A stretch of DNA of 64,000 bases from Chondrosia reniformis (lineage: Eukaryota > Porifera > Demospongiae > Chondrillida > Chondrillidae). This document shows positions 38,277 through 54,948 of the stretch, one piece after another. Under the pieces are notes generated by a model, which saw only the letters and a program-made list of their open reading frames with translations, searched no databases and was not told the DNA's origin. Numbering within the stretch: the first letter of the stretch is position 1; each line of letters opens with the position of its first letter. Location of the stretch: positions 5,705,901 to 5,769,900 of the forward strand of contig OX359196.1 of assembly GCA_947172415.1 (NCBI GenBank), written 5' to 3'. The position numbers were made by a program, and so were the translations under genes.

Positions 38277-38512
38277 TGCCTTTCGTTTGTGATAATTCTC
38301 TTAAAAACACTGACCAGTCTACACATTCAGCTACCAAAACTATTGGGGAGATTCCTCTAATTTAATCTGGAATTTAGCGCCATTTATGATTATATATTAT
38401 CGAAAAATCGATACGATTATTATTGTACAATAGATGTTAAATATCATTACATAAATGTATATAATTTAGTCTATTTGCAGCTAGGGGCATTCGAGAAGGT
38501 TTAAAGAGCTGC
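38277..38512. other. Spacer between HSPA4 stop and CNOT7 start
   Basis: 236 bp, AT-rich, holding the CNOT7 promoter and HSPA4 3' flank. 'atcgaaaaatcgatacga' near 38400 is a small palindrome. Nothing else supported. Confidence 0.45.
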
Positions 38513-42819
<4,307 letters not shown>

Positions 42820-45800
42820 ATGTCCTCAAACTTTGGGACCACAATTGAAGTAGGTTAATATTAGTTGAAGCGGCAAAGTACGCAGCTCCTTGTGTAATGT
42901 TTATTCTAGGATTACATTGTGTTGAATTTGCTCGGAAAAGGAGGATTCGCATGTGTATACAGAGCGAAATGCAAATCAAATGGGCAGGAAGTTGCTATCA
43001 AAATGGTAAGAATAACTTGTATCTCAAATAAGCTAATTAAGAGATTGCTGATCTTTTAGATTGACAAGAAGCAGATGCATGCCTCAAATATGACGGAAAG
43101 GGTGAAGAATGAAGTAGAAATTCACACTAGACTTAAGCACCCATCGATATTAGAAGTGAGCTCTAAATTATTTTTACTTGCATAAATATCAAGTTTACCT
43201 TTCTCTACCTCTGCTCTGAAATAGATGTATACATGCTTTGAAGATAGTAAATACGTGTATTTAGTACTGGAATTGTGCAGAAATGGAGAGTTATATCACT
43301 ACCTACAAACATCTGGCAAAAAACTTAATGGAAGAGAAGGTTTGTTGGAATCAGAAATCTTTCTAACCTCAATCAAATAGACTCTAATTTTGTAGTTCAG
43401 TGCATCTTTAAGCAAATTCTGGACGGGCTATTGTATCTTCACTCACATAATATACTGCACAGAGATCTGACACTGGCCAATCTCCTGCTAACTGACTCAT
43501 TAGATGCAGTGAGTTCAATAATATGAATGTAGTTATGTATGTAAGTCAAGGGGTTGCCATAGTGATAAAGAATTTTTCAAATCTCAGAAAATTTCAGACT
43601 TTGGCTTAGCAACCCAGCTGCACAGGCCGAATGAGAAACACTACACCATGTGTGGCACCCCGAACTACATTGCACCGTAAGGACCCACTATGACTGGCCC
43701 CCAGTCTGTCAGCTATAAGTGTTTCTCTTCCATAGTGAGGTGGCCAATCGAGCTGCTCACGGGTTGGAGTGTGATGTCTGGTCCCTTGGTTGCATGCTCT
43801 ACACTCTATTCACTGGAAACCCACCTTTTGAGAGTAGAGGAGACGGAGTTAAAGGGACACTCCACAAAGTAGTCAAGGGGGAGTTTGTTATTCCGGCATA
43901 TATACCATGGCAGGCACAAGATCTCATACAGCAGCTTTTGAAAAAGGTGCAGTTTTATTAATTGTAAGTTTAACTTGAACCAGCCTTATCATGTCTTATA
44001 CAGGACCCAAAGGAGAGACTAAAATTGGATCAAGTTCTTGTCCACCCATTCTTACAAGGTTCTTCTACTAGTACACAAACTGTGAGTTAAAGTCAATTCT
44101 TGTCTTGTGTAACTAAGGATGATATTTAGTTGTGTCTCTATTTTAGCACTTAATGTCAATTGTGTCTCAAGACAGTGGAAATTGTACATTGGCCAGCTCA
44201 TCTCAATCACTTCAGCAAAGAAGCAGGCACCCTTTGAAGGCTACTCTTAAACCACAAGGTCTACCCAATGCTTCATCAAGTCACTACAGCTGCACAACGT
44301 CTTGTTCCACTCCAGTTCTATCCACTCGAAGCAGCGGACACAGAAGGCACGGATCTGCTTCAGCTAACCTCTCTGGTCTTGAAAAGGTGCCCACATTAGA
44401 ACTAAAGTACATCTGTGTGCTAGTTTGGCTAATAAGCATACCTACATAGTATATAGTATGGTAGGAGCACTATAGGTTATAACCTGGATTCTTAGTTCAC
44501 TCTCACACTGGTTGGTAAGCAATTTTCTTCCTTAACAATAGTAGTTATTAATTTAATTCAGATGGTTGTGGTTTGGTTATCACAGAATGGTATCCCATAT
44601 ACAGCTACATTCATATTAGTAAGGCTTGCATACTCTTACTTTAGGATGCTGCATCACATAAACCTTTGATGAAGAAAGCCCATAGCTCTGGTTCTCTCAA
44701 TAGACTAGTCAGTGAGTATAGCTCACAGTACAGTGGGAGTGCCACGCCTACCTCTCTCAATGACATCACGCCCCCTTTGAATGCCTGTCGACTGAAACCA
44801 ATCAGACAAGAAACTAAAGAGGCAACAGTAAGTTGTTTGGAGGGGAGAAACCTGTTTCTTCTGTCTTGTGATGTGCATGTTTGTAAATGATATAGATAAG
44901 CATTACTGGAAAACAGGAAGTGTTTCTGAGTATCCATCCTAGTGCATCAAAGAGAAGGTCAGGGGGGGAGATCCTGGTAATTAGTACAAATGGAATGGAT
45001 GTGAGTAATTTACCTGTGTTTGCTATACCACCCCATAATGGATTCCTCTTCAAGTCTTGTACAACTACGTAGGTTAAGGTGTACCACGTTGCCAAGCAAC
45101 AGTCTAACAGAAAGACAAGCAGTGCTGATGAATATTCCGAGGAGACCCCTTTCCCTGGATTTCATCTTCATACAGTATATAGCTATCACGATTTGCCCTC
45201 CAAATACTGGAAGAAGTACCACTATGCAGCACAATTTGTGCAGCTGGTTCGATCAAAAACACCGAAGGTAGGCTCGTACAATACTGTACCTAGTTGCCAT
45301 GGTTACACTGTACCCATTACATCAGTATGTTTGTATGCCTCATTTTCACACAGATTACCCTCTTCACACAAGTTACTAAATGCATGCTGATGGAGAACGG
45401 CCCTAATGCTGACTGTGATGTGTGTTTTTACGATGGTAAGCTTGAGAGCTAGGAATGAATTAAGTGTATTCATTGCTTGTTTATATTCGTATGTATGTAC
45501 AGTGTACTTGATTGAACTATATTCTCTCTTGTGCACTGATTCTTTTCAAAACAAATCAAATGATATATTATATCTATGTATATACATAGGTAAACTTTTA
45601 ATTTGACTGTCCTGGAGTGGAATTATTTACCATAGCTATACTTAGCATGTCATGCATAACTTGCACTGTAGTCATCTAATGTGTGCATGTGTTAGGTGCA
45701 AAAGTCCACATCCAGCAGGCTGAATATGACGTCATTCTGTCTGATGGGACAAGCAGCCATTTTACTCCAGATACACCACTTTCTGATGAAGTAGCCACAC

Positions 45801-46753
45801 TAGTGCAACAAGCAAAGGAGGTACAGTTCTAATGCCATTGATGTCACATGCTTATCATGTGATTAACACCAACCTGATCTAGGAGCATCAGAGATGTCTA
45901 CAGTTGGAGGTGGCAATGTGTAAGGTGTCCAAAGAAATAAGTTTTCCATCTTGTTTTCCAGTACGCATTGGTCGCCGTCCACAACATTTGAATGCTAAAC
46001 AGGCTCATACTGATTCAAAAAGGTGCAAATGTCAAATGCTTAATTTTCATTTTGATATTGATCATTACATTTATGTTTTGCAGTATAACAGCTCTATGTC
46101 AGGCATCACCCATCAGTACTGTGGTTCAATCAGCAGGAAGTGGATCCACCCTCCAGACACGCCCCCTGATAGGCAGTGTGGCTGCAACTAGCTTGCAGAC
46201 AAGCTCTGTAGTGAAATCATGTCACACCAGGGGAATAGGGACTGCTGAACAAGTCAGATACATGTCCCATCCACACACACATATGTATACGCATTATGTT
46301 TGTATGTGAGTGTGATGCATAAGAGTTTTGGTATAACTGTAGTACTCAGATGGTAGCGTCTACATAGTTTTTGAAGATAACAGCAAATTGTGTCTTCAAC
46401 CTGCTAAGAACACGGGGGTCAGGTTTGCAGAACCTAATGGAAACTGGCAGAGGTACGTACCTCTATACATAACACATACCTACTTCACATTATGTCTTTG
46501 ATTTCTGCCTCCACCAGTGTGTATGTCTATAGGTATATGTAGGCAAATGACGCAATCTTGTCATTTTATTGTGCAATACCTCAATTGAACCACCTCCATG
46601 CAAGGCCATTCGGAGTCTCCCATAGCTTACTCCCTCTTTTCCCCTCCAAACTGCAGTTTCCAGCATAACGCTTCAGTTCCAGAGCACGTTAGACAAAGAC
46701 TATTGCAAGTGCCTCCATTAATCAAAAAACTAGGCACAACAGCCAACAAATGA
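42820..46753 (+). CDS. PLK4: Polo-like kinase 4, centriole duplication kinase
   Basis: Eighteen exons: 42820-42849, 42910-43005, 43060-43155, 43225-43339, 43396-43508, 43588-43676, 43736-43946, 44004-44081, 44147-44386, 44645-44827, 44917-45000, 45073-45267, 45354-45435, 45696-45820, 45883-46022, 46084-46252, 46343-46452, 46657-46753; 750 residues (human 970). Kinase: '[13 protein letters not shown]', 'VAIKM' (Lys41), '[13 protein letters not shown]' with the PLK4-type HRDLT, '[11 protein letters not shown]', '[13 protein letters not shown]'. Then a Ser-rich linker, cryptic polo boxes ('[13 protein letters not shown]', '[20 protein letters not shown]') and the terminal polo box ('[17 protein letters not shown]', '[10 protein letters not shown]'). 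It starts centriole and basal-body assembly. The shorter linker accounts for most of the length difference. Confidence 0.96.
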
Positions 46754-46929
46754 AGATATGTAATATATTTATGTATTTATTTGTATGTATTTACTAACTT
46801 TTCTTTGTGTGCACTTTTTGTTTCTTCTATAAAAAATTGTGGTGTTTGACAAAATTTGTTTGTGGAATGTCACGCGAAATTTAAAATGGTCTGGAACCGA
46901 GACTAATTAAACGTCATGTGATCTGTAAA
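46754..46929. promoter_or_regulatory. Tight tandem gap PLK4 to PLBD
   Basis: Only 176 bp between the PLK4 stop and the next start on the same strand, so it holds the PLK4 3' end and the PLBD promoter. No canonical AATAAA was found; 'tattataa'-like AT-rich runs only. Confidence 0.45.
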
Positions 46930-49136
46930 ATGGCCTCCATCCGCATTTTGCAACAGTTACTGATTATCTTCAGTTGTTTCTTGTACAGCGTGGCCGCTGA
47001 AAGATTCGGTGTGACGCGAGATAACAGTGGAAAGTATAATCTACTGAATTTGGATGGAAATTCAAAAGCAGCTAATCCCTCGGCCGAGTTTGACGACACT
47101 AAACTGGCCTCAACTGGGTAAGCACAATCATATTTCCCGTGTTCGTATGCTATGTAACAAGTCCATGCTTCATTGTAGATGGATGAAATTTGTCGTGAAT
47201 GGGTCGGTTGATGCGACTACCAATGCGTCTGAGCTAGCCTTTAAGGCGGGATATTTGGAAGGACGATTGACAGCGAAATACATATACATGCACTTCCAGA
47301 ATACTTACAACGGATTTTGTAAGGACCAGACGCCGTTGTGTAAAAATCTCACCGCATTCATTATAAACAATTATGACTGGGCTATGCTGAATACACTTGC
47401 CTATCCATCGGATCCGTATTGGTTTCAAGTGAGGTCCATGCATCAATTTGATAACCTATAAATAATGATATACGATAGTATACGGACCAGGATATTTGAG
47501 ACACCTGTGCTATTATCCTTGTGTACAGGTTGGCTTGTTTTATAATCAGTTTTTTGGTCTTGTGGAAGGGTATGGAGACTCGGGTGAACCAGAAATAAGC
47601 AGACTTGATCTCATGTGAGTGTCACATGCAAGCCTTCATGATGTATATACCATAGAGCTATTTTTATATCAAAACTTTGATTGAGGTTATGTTGCATTAT
47701 AAGCAGTGGTTAAGTTAGTAATTCGTTTGTAGGGTCCTGCAGTTAGCTGGTGACCTAGAGGATCTGCAGGAGGCCTTCAGTGAAGGGGCTGGTCGTGTCC
47801 AAGGGAGTGGATCTTGCTCTGCCTTTGTCAAACTGGGCCCACTTAATAGCGACCTCTTCTTCACCCACGACACTTGGGACGACTATCATTCAATGTTGAG
47901 GATCTTCAAGTGTTATGACATGGCCTACCCTCTGTCTGACACAGACACAAGAGTGATTCCTGGAGCCAAGCAGAGTTTTTCTTCATATCCTGGCATACTG
48001 ATGAGTGGAGATGACTTCTACATACTCAGTTCTGGTTTGGCTACCATGGAGACAACTATTGGAAACATGAACAAGGAACTATGGAAGTATATTACATTTG
48101 AATCTGTAATGGAGGGCGTCCGTACTATTGTGGCAAATAGGCTTGCCATTAATGGTCTGGAATGGTGTCAAATATTTCAAAAGCACAACAGTGGAACTTA
48201 CAATAACCAGTGGATGATAGCTGATTACAAGAAATTTCGCAAGCATATCCCAAGACTGCAGTCAGGTACATTTTACATCTTGGAACAGATCCCAGGAAAG
48301 ATAGAATACAGAGACATGTCTGCATACCTCCAACAGGAAAGATATTGGGGGAGCTATAACATCCCGTGAGCCGTTTAGCGACTCAACCCTAGGTCAGGAG
48401 TGTGAACATCACACATATGCATGTTGTCTGAATTATTGTAGGTACTTTGAGGATATTTACAATGCCAGTGGCTGGCCGGCCCAAGCTGCCAAGTACGGAG
48501 CATGGTTTACATATCATGGCAGCCCCAGAGCTCGCATATTTGCTAGAGACCAATCTAAAGCAGTTGACATTAACAGTGTCATTCATCTAATGAGGTAAAT
48601 TGGTGTTTACATTACAGGTCATATAGACTACTACAGGCAACCACATACTAAGTACATATTAATAAATAACAATTGGCTAAAGTCAGGACAGACTAGTCTT
48701 AACCCTATAAATTGTATATAATACATAGATTTTCTGTTTCAGATACAATGACTTCATGCACGATAACCTCTCAGTCTGTAATTGTACCCCTCCATATTCT
48801 GGGGAAAATGGAATTAGTGCAAGATCAGATCTGAACCTAGCAAATGGAACCTATCCATTTGGTGCTCTAGGTCATCGTTGTCATGGAGGTACCGACAATA
48901 AAGTAAGTTTACATTCATAAATTTCCTATTCTTCCTATCATACATGCATATGTGTGCAAAACTATATCTCCCATCAGATTGTAGGGATTGACAATTTTGA
49001 AGAATTTTCTGTGATAGCAACTTGTGGACCAACTTTTCAAGAGCTTCCACCATTTAATTGGTCAAAGACAGAGTGGAAAAGGCCCCTGGGTCATCCTGAG
49101 GAGTTCAAGTTTAAGCCAACAACTATCAAGTTTTGA
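46930..49136 (+). CDS. Phospholipase B-like hydrolase (PLBD1/PLBD2 family)
   Basis: Seven exons: 46930-47117, 47179-47428, 47529-47614, 47733-48365, 48442-48594, 48743-48902, 48978-49136; 542 residues (PLBD1 553, PLBD2 589). Signal peptide 'LLIIFSCFLYSVAAE'. Family blocks are 'AGYLEGRLTAKYI', then the N-terminal-nucleophile cysteine in 'GSGSCSAFVKLG' (Cys about 203), 'LFFTHDTWDDYHSMLRIFK', 'SSYPGILMSGDDFY', 'EQIPGKIEYRDMS', 'ERYWGSYNIP' and 'RYNDFMHDNLSVC'. These lysosomal glycoproteins are activated by cleavage in front of the cysteine, and amidase or lipase roles have been proposed. Several N-x-S/T sites fit a lysosomal protein. It cannot be assigned firmly to PLBD1 or PLBD2. Confidence 0.96.
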
Positions 49137-49990
49137 ATTACTCTGAACGTTTGTGGAGATTTACAGAATGTACGTGTGTATCACAATTATCAAATTTGAA
49201 TTGATCAAGGATCCATTATACACTGTGCACAATTTAGTTCAGTATCCTCAGTTAGTATTATGCTTGTACAGTAAAACCTCTTGTCCAGATAGCACATGAC
49301 CAAGGGATAGGCAATTTGCCCATCTCTGAAACAATATTGAATACGTACCATGTATATGCATAACTGGACTACATATAGACCGTACAAAGTACAGGCCTGA
49401 CACCATATACTTGCAAGCATGCAGTGCACATTCATGTACTTCATCTTTTTAAAGTGCATTTATGGGTGTAGCCTCATCTGGACATATGATGAGCAAATAT
49501 CACAGGATCACTAATTTTTCTAGATTTTAAGCGAAACTAGCTGAAAATTCCATATCAAAGTCTTGTGAACTGTTATATACTTATGGCTATCAAGCAGCAT
49601 ACATTGTCAGTTTATCAGTTCTATAGAATAACACTGCTCATTTCATTCAAAATACTCCTCTCTGTATCAGTACTAGACTGATTCCAGGGCACAGGACGTG
49701 GACCTGGGAGTACAGCGTGCCCCATTAGTATGCAGTGTTGGGGATCAATGGCTAGTCCACTCTAGGTGGCGGCCTATAAGGATCCCTGCCTATACGCTTA
49801 AAACCAATTCTATCAAATAAAATGTACCTAAAATACTGTTTTAACATTCCATTTTATTCACATTCCTTCAAACATTTTGATTCCCTGTAATACTAAAGTT
49901 TCAACATGCTCAAGGTAACAATAGATTGGCACTTGCTTAGGTGAGTGAGGTGACTACTGTAGATTCTCAGATGACTCAGAAAGCTCTTTA
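49137..49990. other. 3' flank of PLBD, no gene seen
   Basis: AT-rich sequence. Frames such as 49205-49459 (minus) lack any recognisable domain. 'ggaatgtgaataaaatgg' on the minus strand at about 49850-49867 could be a polyadenylation signal of a minus-strand transcript coming from the right. Confidence 0.45.
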
Positions 49991-50560
49991 GCACTTGATA
50001 ACCTAGCAACAACATAGGCAACACACACACACAACACAAAATGTGGTTTTACTTTTGGTGTTTCGAGTTACACATTTGACGCTTCCATCTATTTGGGTGA
50101 CTTTTCGCTGAAAACACTATTGTTGTACCAAACTCTGTCCTAGCAGCAACATAGGTAGCAAGCATATACAGCATATAAAATGTAATTACTTGATCTTTTC
50201 AATTCGCACAATTTTCCCCCTTTTGAAAACACGGCTGCAGTGATTTATACGCTAACTCCACTGTCCTAGCATCAACATAGGTAGCACATACAGCATACAG
50301 AATTTCATTACTTATACGCTTTATTGCACATTTTTCCCTTTTGTGGTGAACTTGAAAACATGGCAGAGATGATTAACTCGTGTATCTAGTAGCAACATAG
50401 GTATACACACAGCATACACAAAATGTGATTACTTATTTACAGCTTTCCCCTTCATATTTGGTAACCTCTGAAAACCAGCTGATGTGATAACTTTTGTTCT
50501 AGCATCAACATAGGTACAGCATGCACAGTATACAAACTTATATTTACATCACTTTTAGCA
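49991..50560. repeat. Degenerate ~115-bp tandem repeat
   Basis: At least five diverged units share 'agcaacataggtagca', 'cacagcatac' and 'aaaatgtgattactt' about 110-125 bp apart (near 50008, 50150, 50270, 50390 and 50504). The intervening sequence is less conserved. No coding. Confidence 0.75.
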
Positions 50561-51834
50561 GTTAATGGTGACACTTATGTGGCTGCTTAACCTCAATCGT
50601 ACATAATGGATTTGCATCATTTTGGTGACACCTGGAAGATTTTTGCCTTTTTTGGCGACACTTAGAAGAATTGATCAACATATCCTAGCAGGAACAGAAG
50701 CAGGACACCAGATATGCACATACATGGCAAATACTTTACTCTTTCAGTGAATCACAAAGTCATAAAATCATTAACTCCTGGAACAATTTCACTCCATATC
50801 CTAATTTAATAGCAGCAAGCACAGACAGACACATACAGATGTCGAGTTACTTCAATTTCCAATCATATCACTACTCTGGTTTCCAATTTACTGCCAATGG
50901 CACACACAATCCTATCAGCGCACATATTGTAAAGGTATACAACCAAACCAAACCAAACACACAAACATGTCCCATCAGAATACATGCACACTCAATAAGG
51001 TTTGTAAATTGATACTACACCAGCTGAATGCAACAACACAAGTATACGTGAAAGCAACGATATACAATAGCGATAAAGATGCACAATAGCAATGATATAC
51101 ACAGATAGCGAAGCGATATAAGCATACGTTATAGCAATGATATATAGCCGCACAATAGTTCGACATAAGCCACTCAAATGTACACAATTCCAGTGAAATA
51201 CAAACAATTGTATAACACAACAGCTGAATGCGCTAAGTATACTTTGTGATTTGCAATGATAGATATATATAGATATAATACATAGCTGAATCTAAGTCGC
51301 TCAAGTGTATGATTCCTGTGATAATAGACATTTTGACTTGTAGATTGCATGCTAATTGGCTATTGCTCACTTTAAATCTTGTTCAATATTTAAAAACAAC
51401 TTGCTTTTACATTGTAAACCTTTATTTCCTTTTCCTTTTCCAATGTTTAAATACCACGAAAACTGAGCATGTAGCCTTGCCTTCACTTTATTTTAGGCTT
51501 CCAACTTTTCATTATTTGCCATTTTGCACTGAAACATCAATATACACATATACATACAAATGCAATTAATTTCTCGTTGAATTCGGAATTGTTTGTGATT
51601 GAAATATACTTGAATGAAATTTTAAACTCATATTGCTCCTTGTATTTTATATACAACACTTAAATCTTGTGATTGTAAAGATCTAATTGTCTAACCACTA
51701 CTTCCATACACTTCACTCCTCACGTTCCCAGATTGGTTGTATGTATACTTCTATTCTCTCAAACCCATCCAAGCTTAATAAACTTGCATTTTTACTACCT
51801 ATTACCTTTTAGTCTCACCACTGATCTATTCCTA

Positions 51835-53720
51835 GTTCCTAAGTGGCTTTCCTTGTGCAGCTTGTCCTATCCTAAGCTTCTAACTGACTTTCCTGTCCTA
51901 TCCTAAATTCTTAACTGGCTTTCCCTTTCCTGTATGGCTTGCTTGTCCTATCCTAAGCTTCTAACTGGCTTTCCTGTCCTGTCCTAAATTCATACTGGCT
52001 TTCCTGTTCTATCCTAAATTCTTAACTGGCTTTCCTGTCCTATCCTAAATTCTTAACTGGCTTTCCTGTCCTATCCTAAATTCTTAACTGGCTTTCCTTG
52101 GCTTTCCTGTTCTATCCTAAATTCTTAACTGGCTTTCCTTGGCTTTCCTGTTCTATCCTAAATTCTTACTGGCTTTCCTGTTCTAGCCTAAATTCTTAAC
52201 TGGCTTTTCTGTCCTATCCTAAATTCTTAACTGGCTTTCCTGTCCTATCCTAAATTCTTAACTGGCTTTCCTTGGCTTTCCTGTTCTATCCTAAATTCTT
52301 ACTGGCTTTCCTGTTCTATCCTAAATTCTTAACTGGCTTTCCTGTTCTATCCTAAATTCTTAACTGGCTTTCCTGTCCTATCCTAAATTCTTAACTGGCT
52401 TTCCTGTTCTATCCTAAATTCTTACTGGCTTTCCTGTTCTATCCTAAATTCTTAACTGGCTTTCCTGTCCTATCCTAAATTCTTAACTGGCTTTCCTGTT
52501 CTATCCTAAATTCTTACTGGCTTTCCTGTCCTATCCTAAATTCTTAACTGGCTTTCCTGTTCTATCCTAAATTCTTAACTGGCTTTCCTGTCCTATCCTA
52601 TCCTAAATTCTTAACTGGCTTTCTCTCTGTGGCTTGTCCTATCCTAAGCTCCTAACTGGCTTTCCCTTTCCTGTATGGCTTGCTTGTCCTATCCTAAGCT
52701 CCTAACTGGCTTTCCCTGTGGCTTGTCCTATCCTAAGCTCCTAACTGGCTTTCCCTGTGGCTTGTCCTATCCTAAGCTCCTAACTGGCTTTCTCTCTGTG
52801 GCTTGTCCTATCCTAAGCTCCTAACTGGCTTTCTCTCTGTGGCTTGTCCTATCCTAAGCTCCTAACTGGCTTTCTCTCTGTGGCTTGTCCTATCCTAAGC
52901 TCCTAACTGGATTTCTCTCTGTGGCTTGTCCTATCCTAAGCTCCTAACTGGCTTTCTCTCTGTGGCTTGTCCTATCCTAAGCTCCTAACTGGCTTTCTCT
53001 CTGTGGCTTGTCCTATCCTAAGCTCCTAACTGGCTTTCTCTGTGGCTTGTCCTATCCTAAGCTCCTAACTGGCTTTCTCTCTGTGGCTTGTCCTATTCTA
53101 AGCTCCTAACTGGCTTTCTCTGTGGCTTGTCCTATCCTAAGCTCCTAACTGGCTTTCCCTGTGTAGCTTGTCCTATTCTAAGCTCCTAACTGGCTTTCTC
53201 TGTGACTTGTCCTATCCTAAGCTCCTAACTGGCTTTCCCTTTCCTGTGTAGCTTGTCCTATTCTAAGCTCCTAACTGGCTTTCTCTGTGACTTGTCCTAT
53301 CCTAAGCTCCTAACTGGCTTTCCCTTTCCTGTGTGGCTTGTCCTATTCTAAGCTCCTAACTAGCTTTCTCTCTGTGACTTGTCCTATCCTAAGCTCCTAA
53401 CTGGCTTTCCCTTTCCTGTGTGGCTTGTCCTATTCTAAGCTCCTAACTGGCTTTCTCTCTGTGACTTGTCCTATCCTAAGCTCCTAACTGGCTTTCCCTG
53501 TGTAGCTTGCTTGTCCTATCCTAAGCTCCTAACTGGCTTTCCCTGTGTAGCTTGTTTGTCCTATCCTAAGCTCCTAACTGTGTGGCTTGCTTGTCCTATC
53601 CTAAGCTCCTAACTGTGTGGCTTGTTTGTCCTATTCTAAGCTCCTAACTGGCTTGCTTGTCCTATCCTATGTTCTTAACTGGCTTTCATTGTGTGGCTTG
53701 CATGCTTGTTCTAATTCTTA
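51835..53720. repeat. 1.9-kb minisatellite with two unit types
   Basis: Head-to-tail array. The left half (about 51890-52610) uses ~31-bp units around 'cctaaattcttaactggctt', alternating 'cctgtcctat' and 'cctgttctat'. The right half (about 52610-53660) uses ~41-bp units around 'cctaagctcctaactggctt' with 'ctctctgtggcttgtcctat'. Both descend from one 'taactggctttcc' core. Strong pyrimidine bias on the plus strand. No spacers or nearby cas genes, so not CRISPR. Confidence 0.95.
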
Positions 53721-53939
53721 AGCTCTTAACTGTATTTCCCTGTGACTGATTGTCAATTTCTAAGTTCCTAGTTCTTGTCCTATTCTTATCTCTTAACTGG
53801 TCTTCCCCTGTGTGGTTGTTCTATTCCTAGGCTGCTAGTCTTGCAAGACTTGTCCTATTTTAAACTCCTAAAGTAATAGCCGAGTGTGAATTACCTAATC
53901 CTACGCTTCTAAATAGCTGTCCTACATAGCTTAATTAAT

Positions 53940-54860
53940 ATCGAATACGTGCAGCAGTGCTATAGTCACAATACTGAATACTGGGGTCCTTCTAGTCTCT
54001 CAAGTAGTTGTCTTAATCGTAGTAGCGCATCCTCTCTACAAGTGATTTCTTCTAATGGAAAATGCTACAGGATAGAAACCTTGATCTGTCTCGCTCGCAT
54101 ACTTCAACTTGGCATACATTCGAATCGAGTAACAAATGTCTCTTTACATACACGTCTCGTATGATCACATTCACTACTAATATCTCATGCTTTGAACTCC
54201 AATTAAAACAATATTCACTTGAAATACCACATAATTCGATTGGCAACTTCACAGACAAAACTAAATTAACACTCGAATTCCAATCTACGGTCAAGCTCTT
54301 AATTACATCTTGTCTGATTTAGTACACATTCCTTTACTGGTAGGTACAAACGATACTCGACTCAACACTACTACTAGACCATCTTCACTACCCTAAGGCT
54401 AAGCGCTATACGCTATAGGCCGCCTATTAACAGGGTATTACTCGTCGAGCTATAATAGACGTCCGATATTCTATCAAGGTACATAGGAAACCCACGCTAA
54501 CGTCTCCGAAGTTGTAAACTTTCCTCCCTTTTTCATTTATAGGCGCTATGGCTCCGCATTCCACTTCTAATAGTCCTGTTCCATTGTAGTCACCATCTCT
54601 TCTCTACCCCTCGCATTCGCTTCGATTCTTTCAATTTTCTTTCAACACACGACTGTTCTTCTCTCTGCTCACTGGTATGCGCTGTAGTAAACAACTGACC
54701 CAAGGTTATTTATAGATGTGTTTCAAACCGGTTTGGACCAGAATATTCCTGAAAAGATAGCTAAATAAGGGATAGCTAAATTTAGAATGACATCAAACTT
54801 ATCACAACTAACCGTAATCCCAGGGGAAAATTACGTCATCCTTAGCAACCGTTTGGTTAT
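53940..54860. other. CpG-richer non-coding tract
   Basis: Compared with the CpG-poor introns around it, this stretch has many CpGs ('attactcgtcgagctataa', 'gcatacttcaacttgg' flanked by 'ctcgctcg', 'acacgtctcg', 'tagacgtccgatatt'). Reading frames here (for example 54062-54322 plus, 54052-54294 minus) match no known domain. It may be an unmethylated promoter or a non-coding transcript start. 'aaaccggtttgg' at 54727 is a palindrome. Confidence 0.45.
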
Positions 54861-54948
54861 AATCAATAATAATACGTCACGAGTCTCCATTGAAGTTAAA
54901 ATGTATTTCGGCATGACCCCATTGGCATGCGTTAAATTTGTATTATTA

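Noticed and set aside
50975-51569. Small Cys/Tyr-rich frames in the gene gap
   Set aside because: AT-rich repetitive sequence, no splice context, signal peptide or known domain; most likely chance frames.
51835-53720. CRISPR-like regular array
   Set aside because: Units are head-to-tail with no unique spacers, unit length drifts between 31 and 41 bp, and no cas genes are nearby in this animal-type DNA; it is a minisatellite.
54052-54322. Opposing 80-86 residue frames in the CpG-rich tract
   Set aside because: No domain, no codon pattern and no matching exons nearby; treated as non-coding.
49137-54948. Old virus or LTR-type element in the large gap
   Set aside because: No terminal direct repeats, polymerase, capsid or envelope-like coding could be seen; the content is simple tandem repeats.
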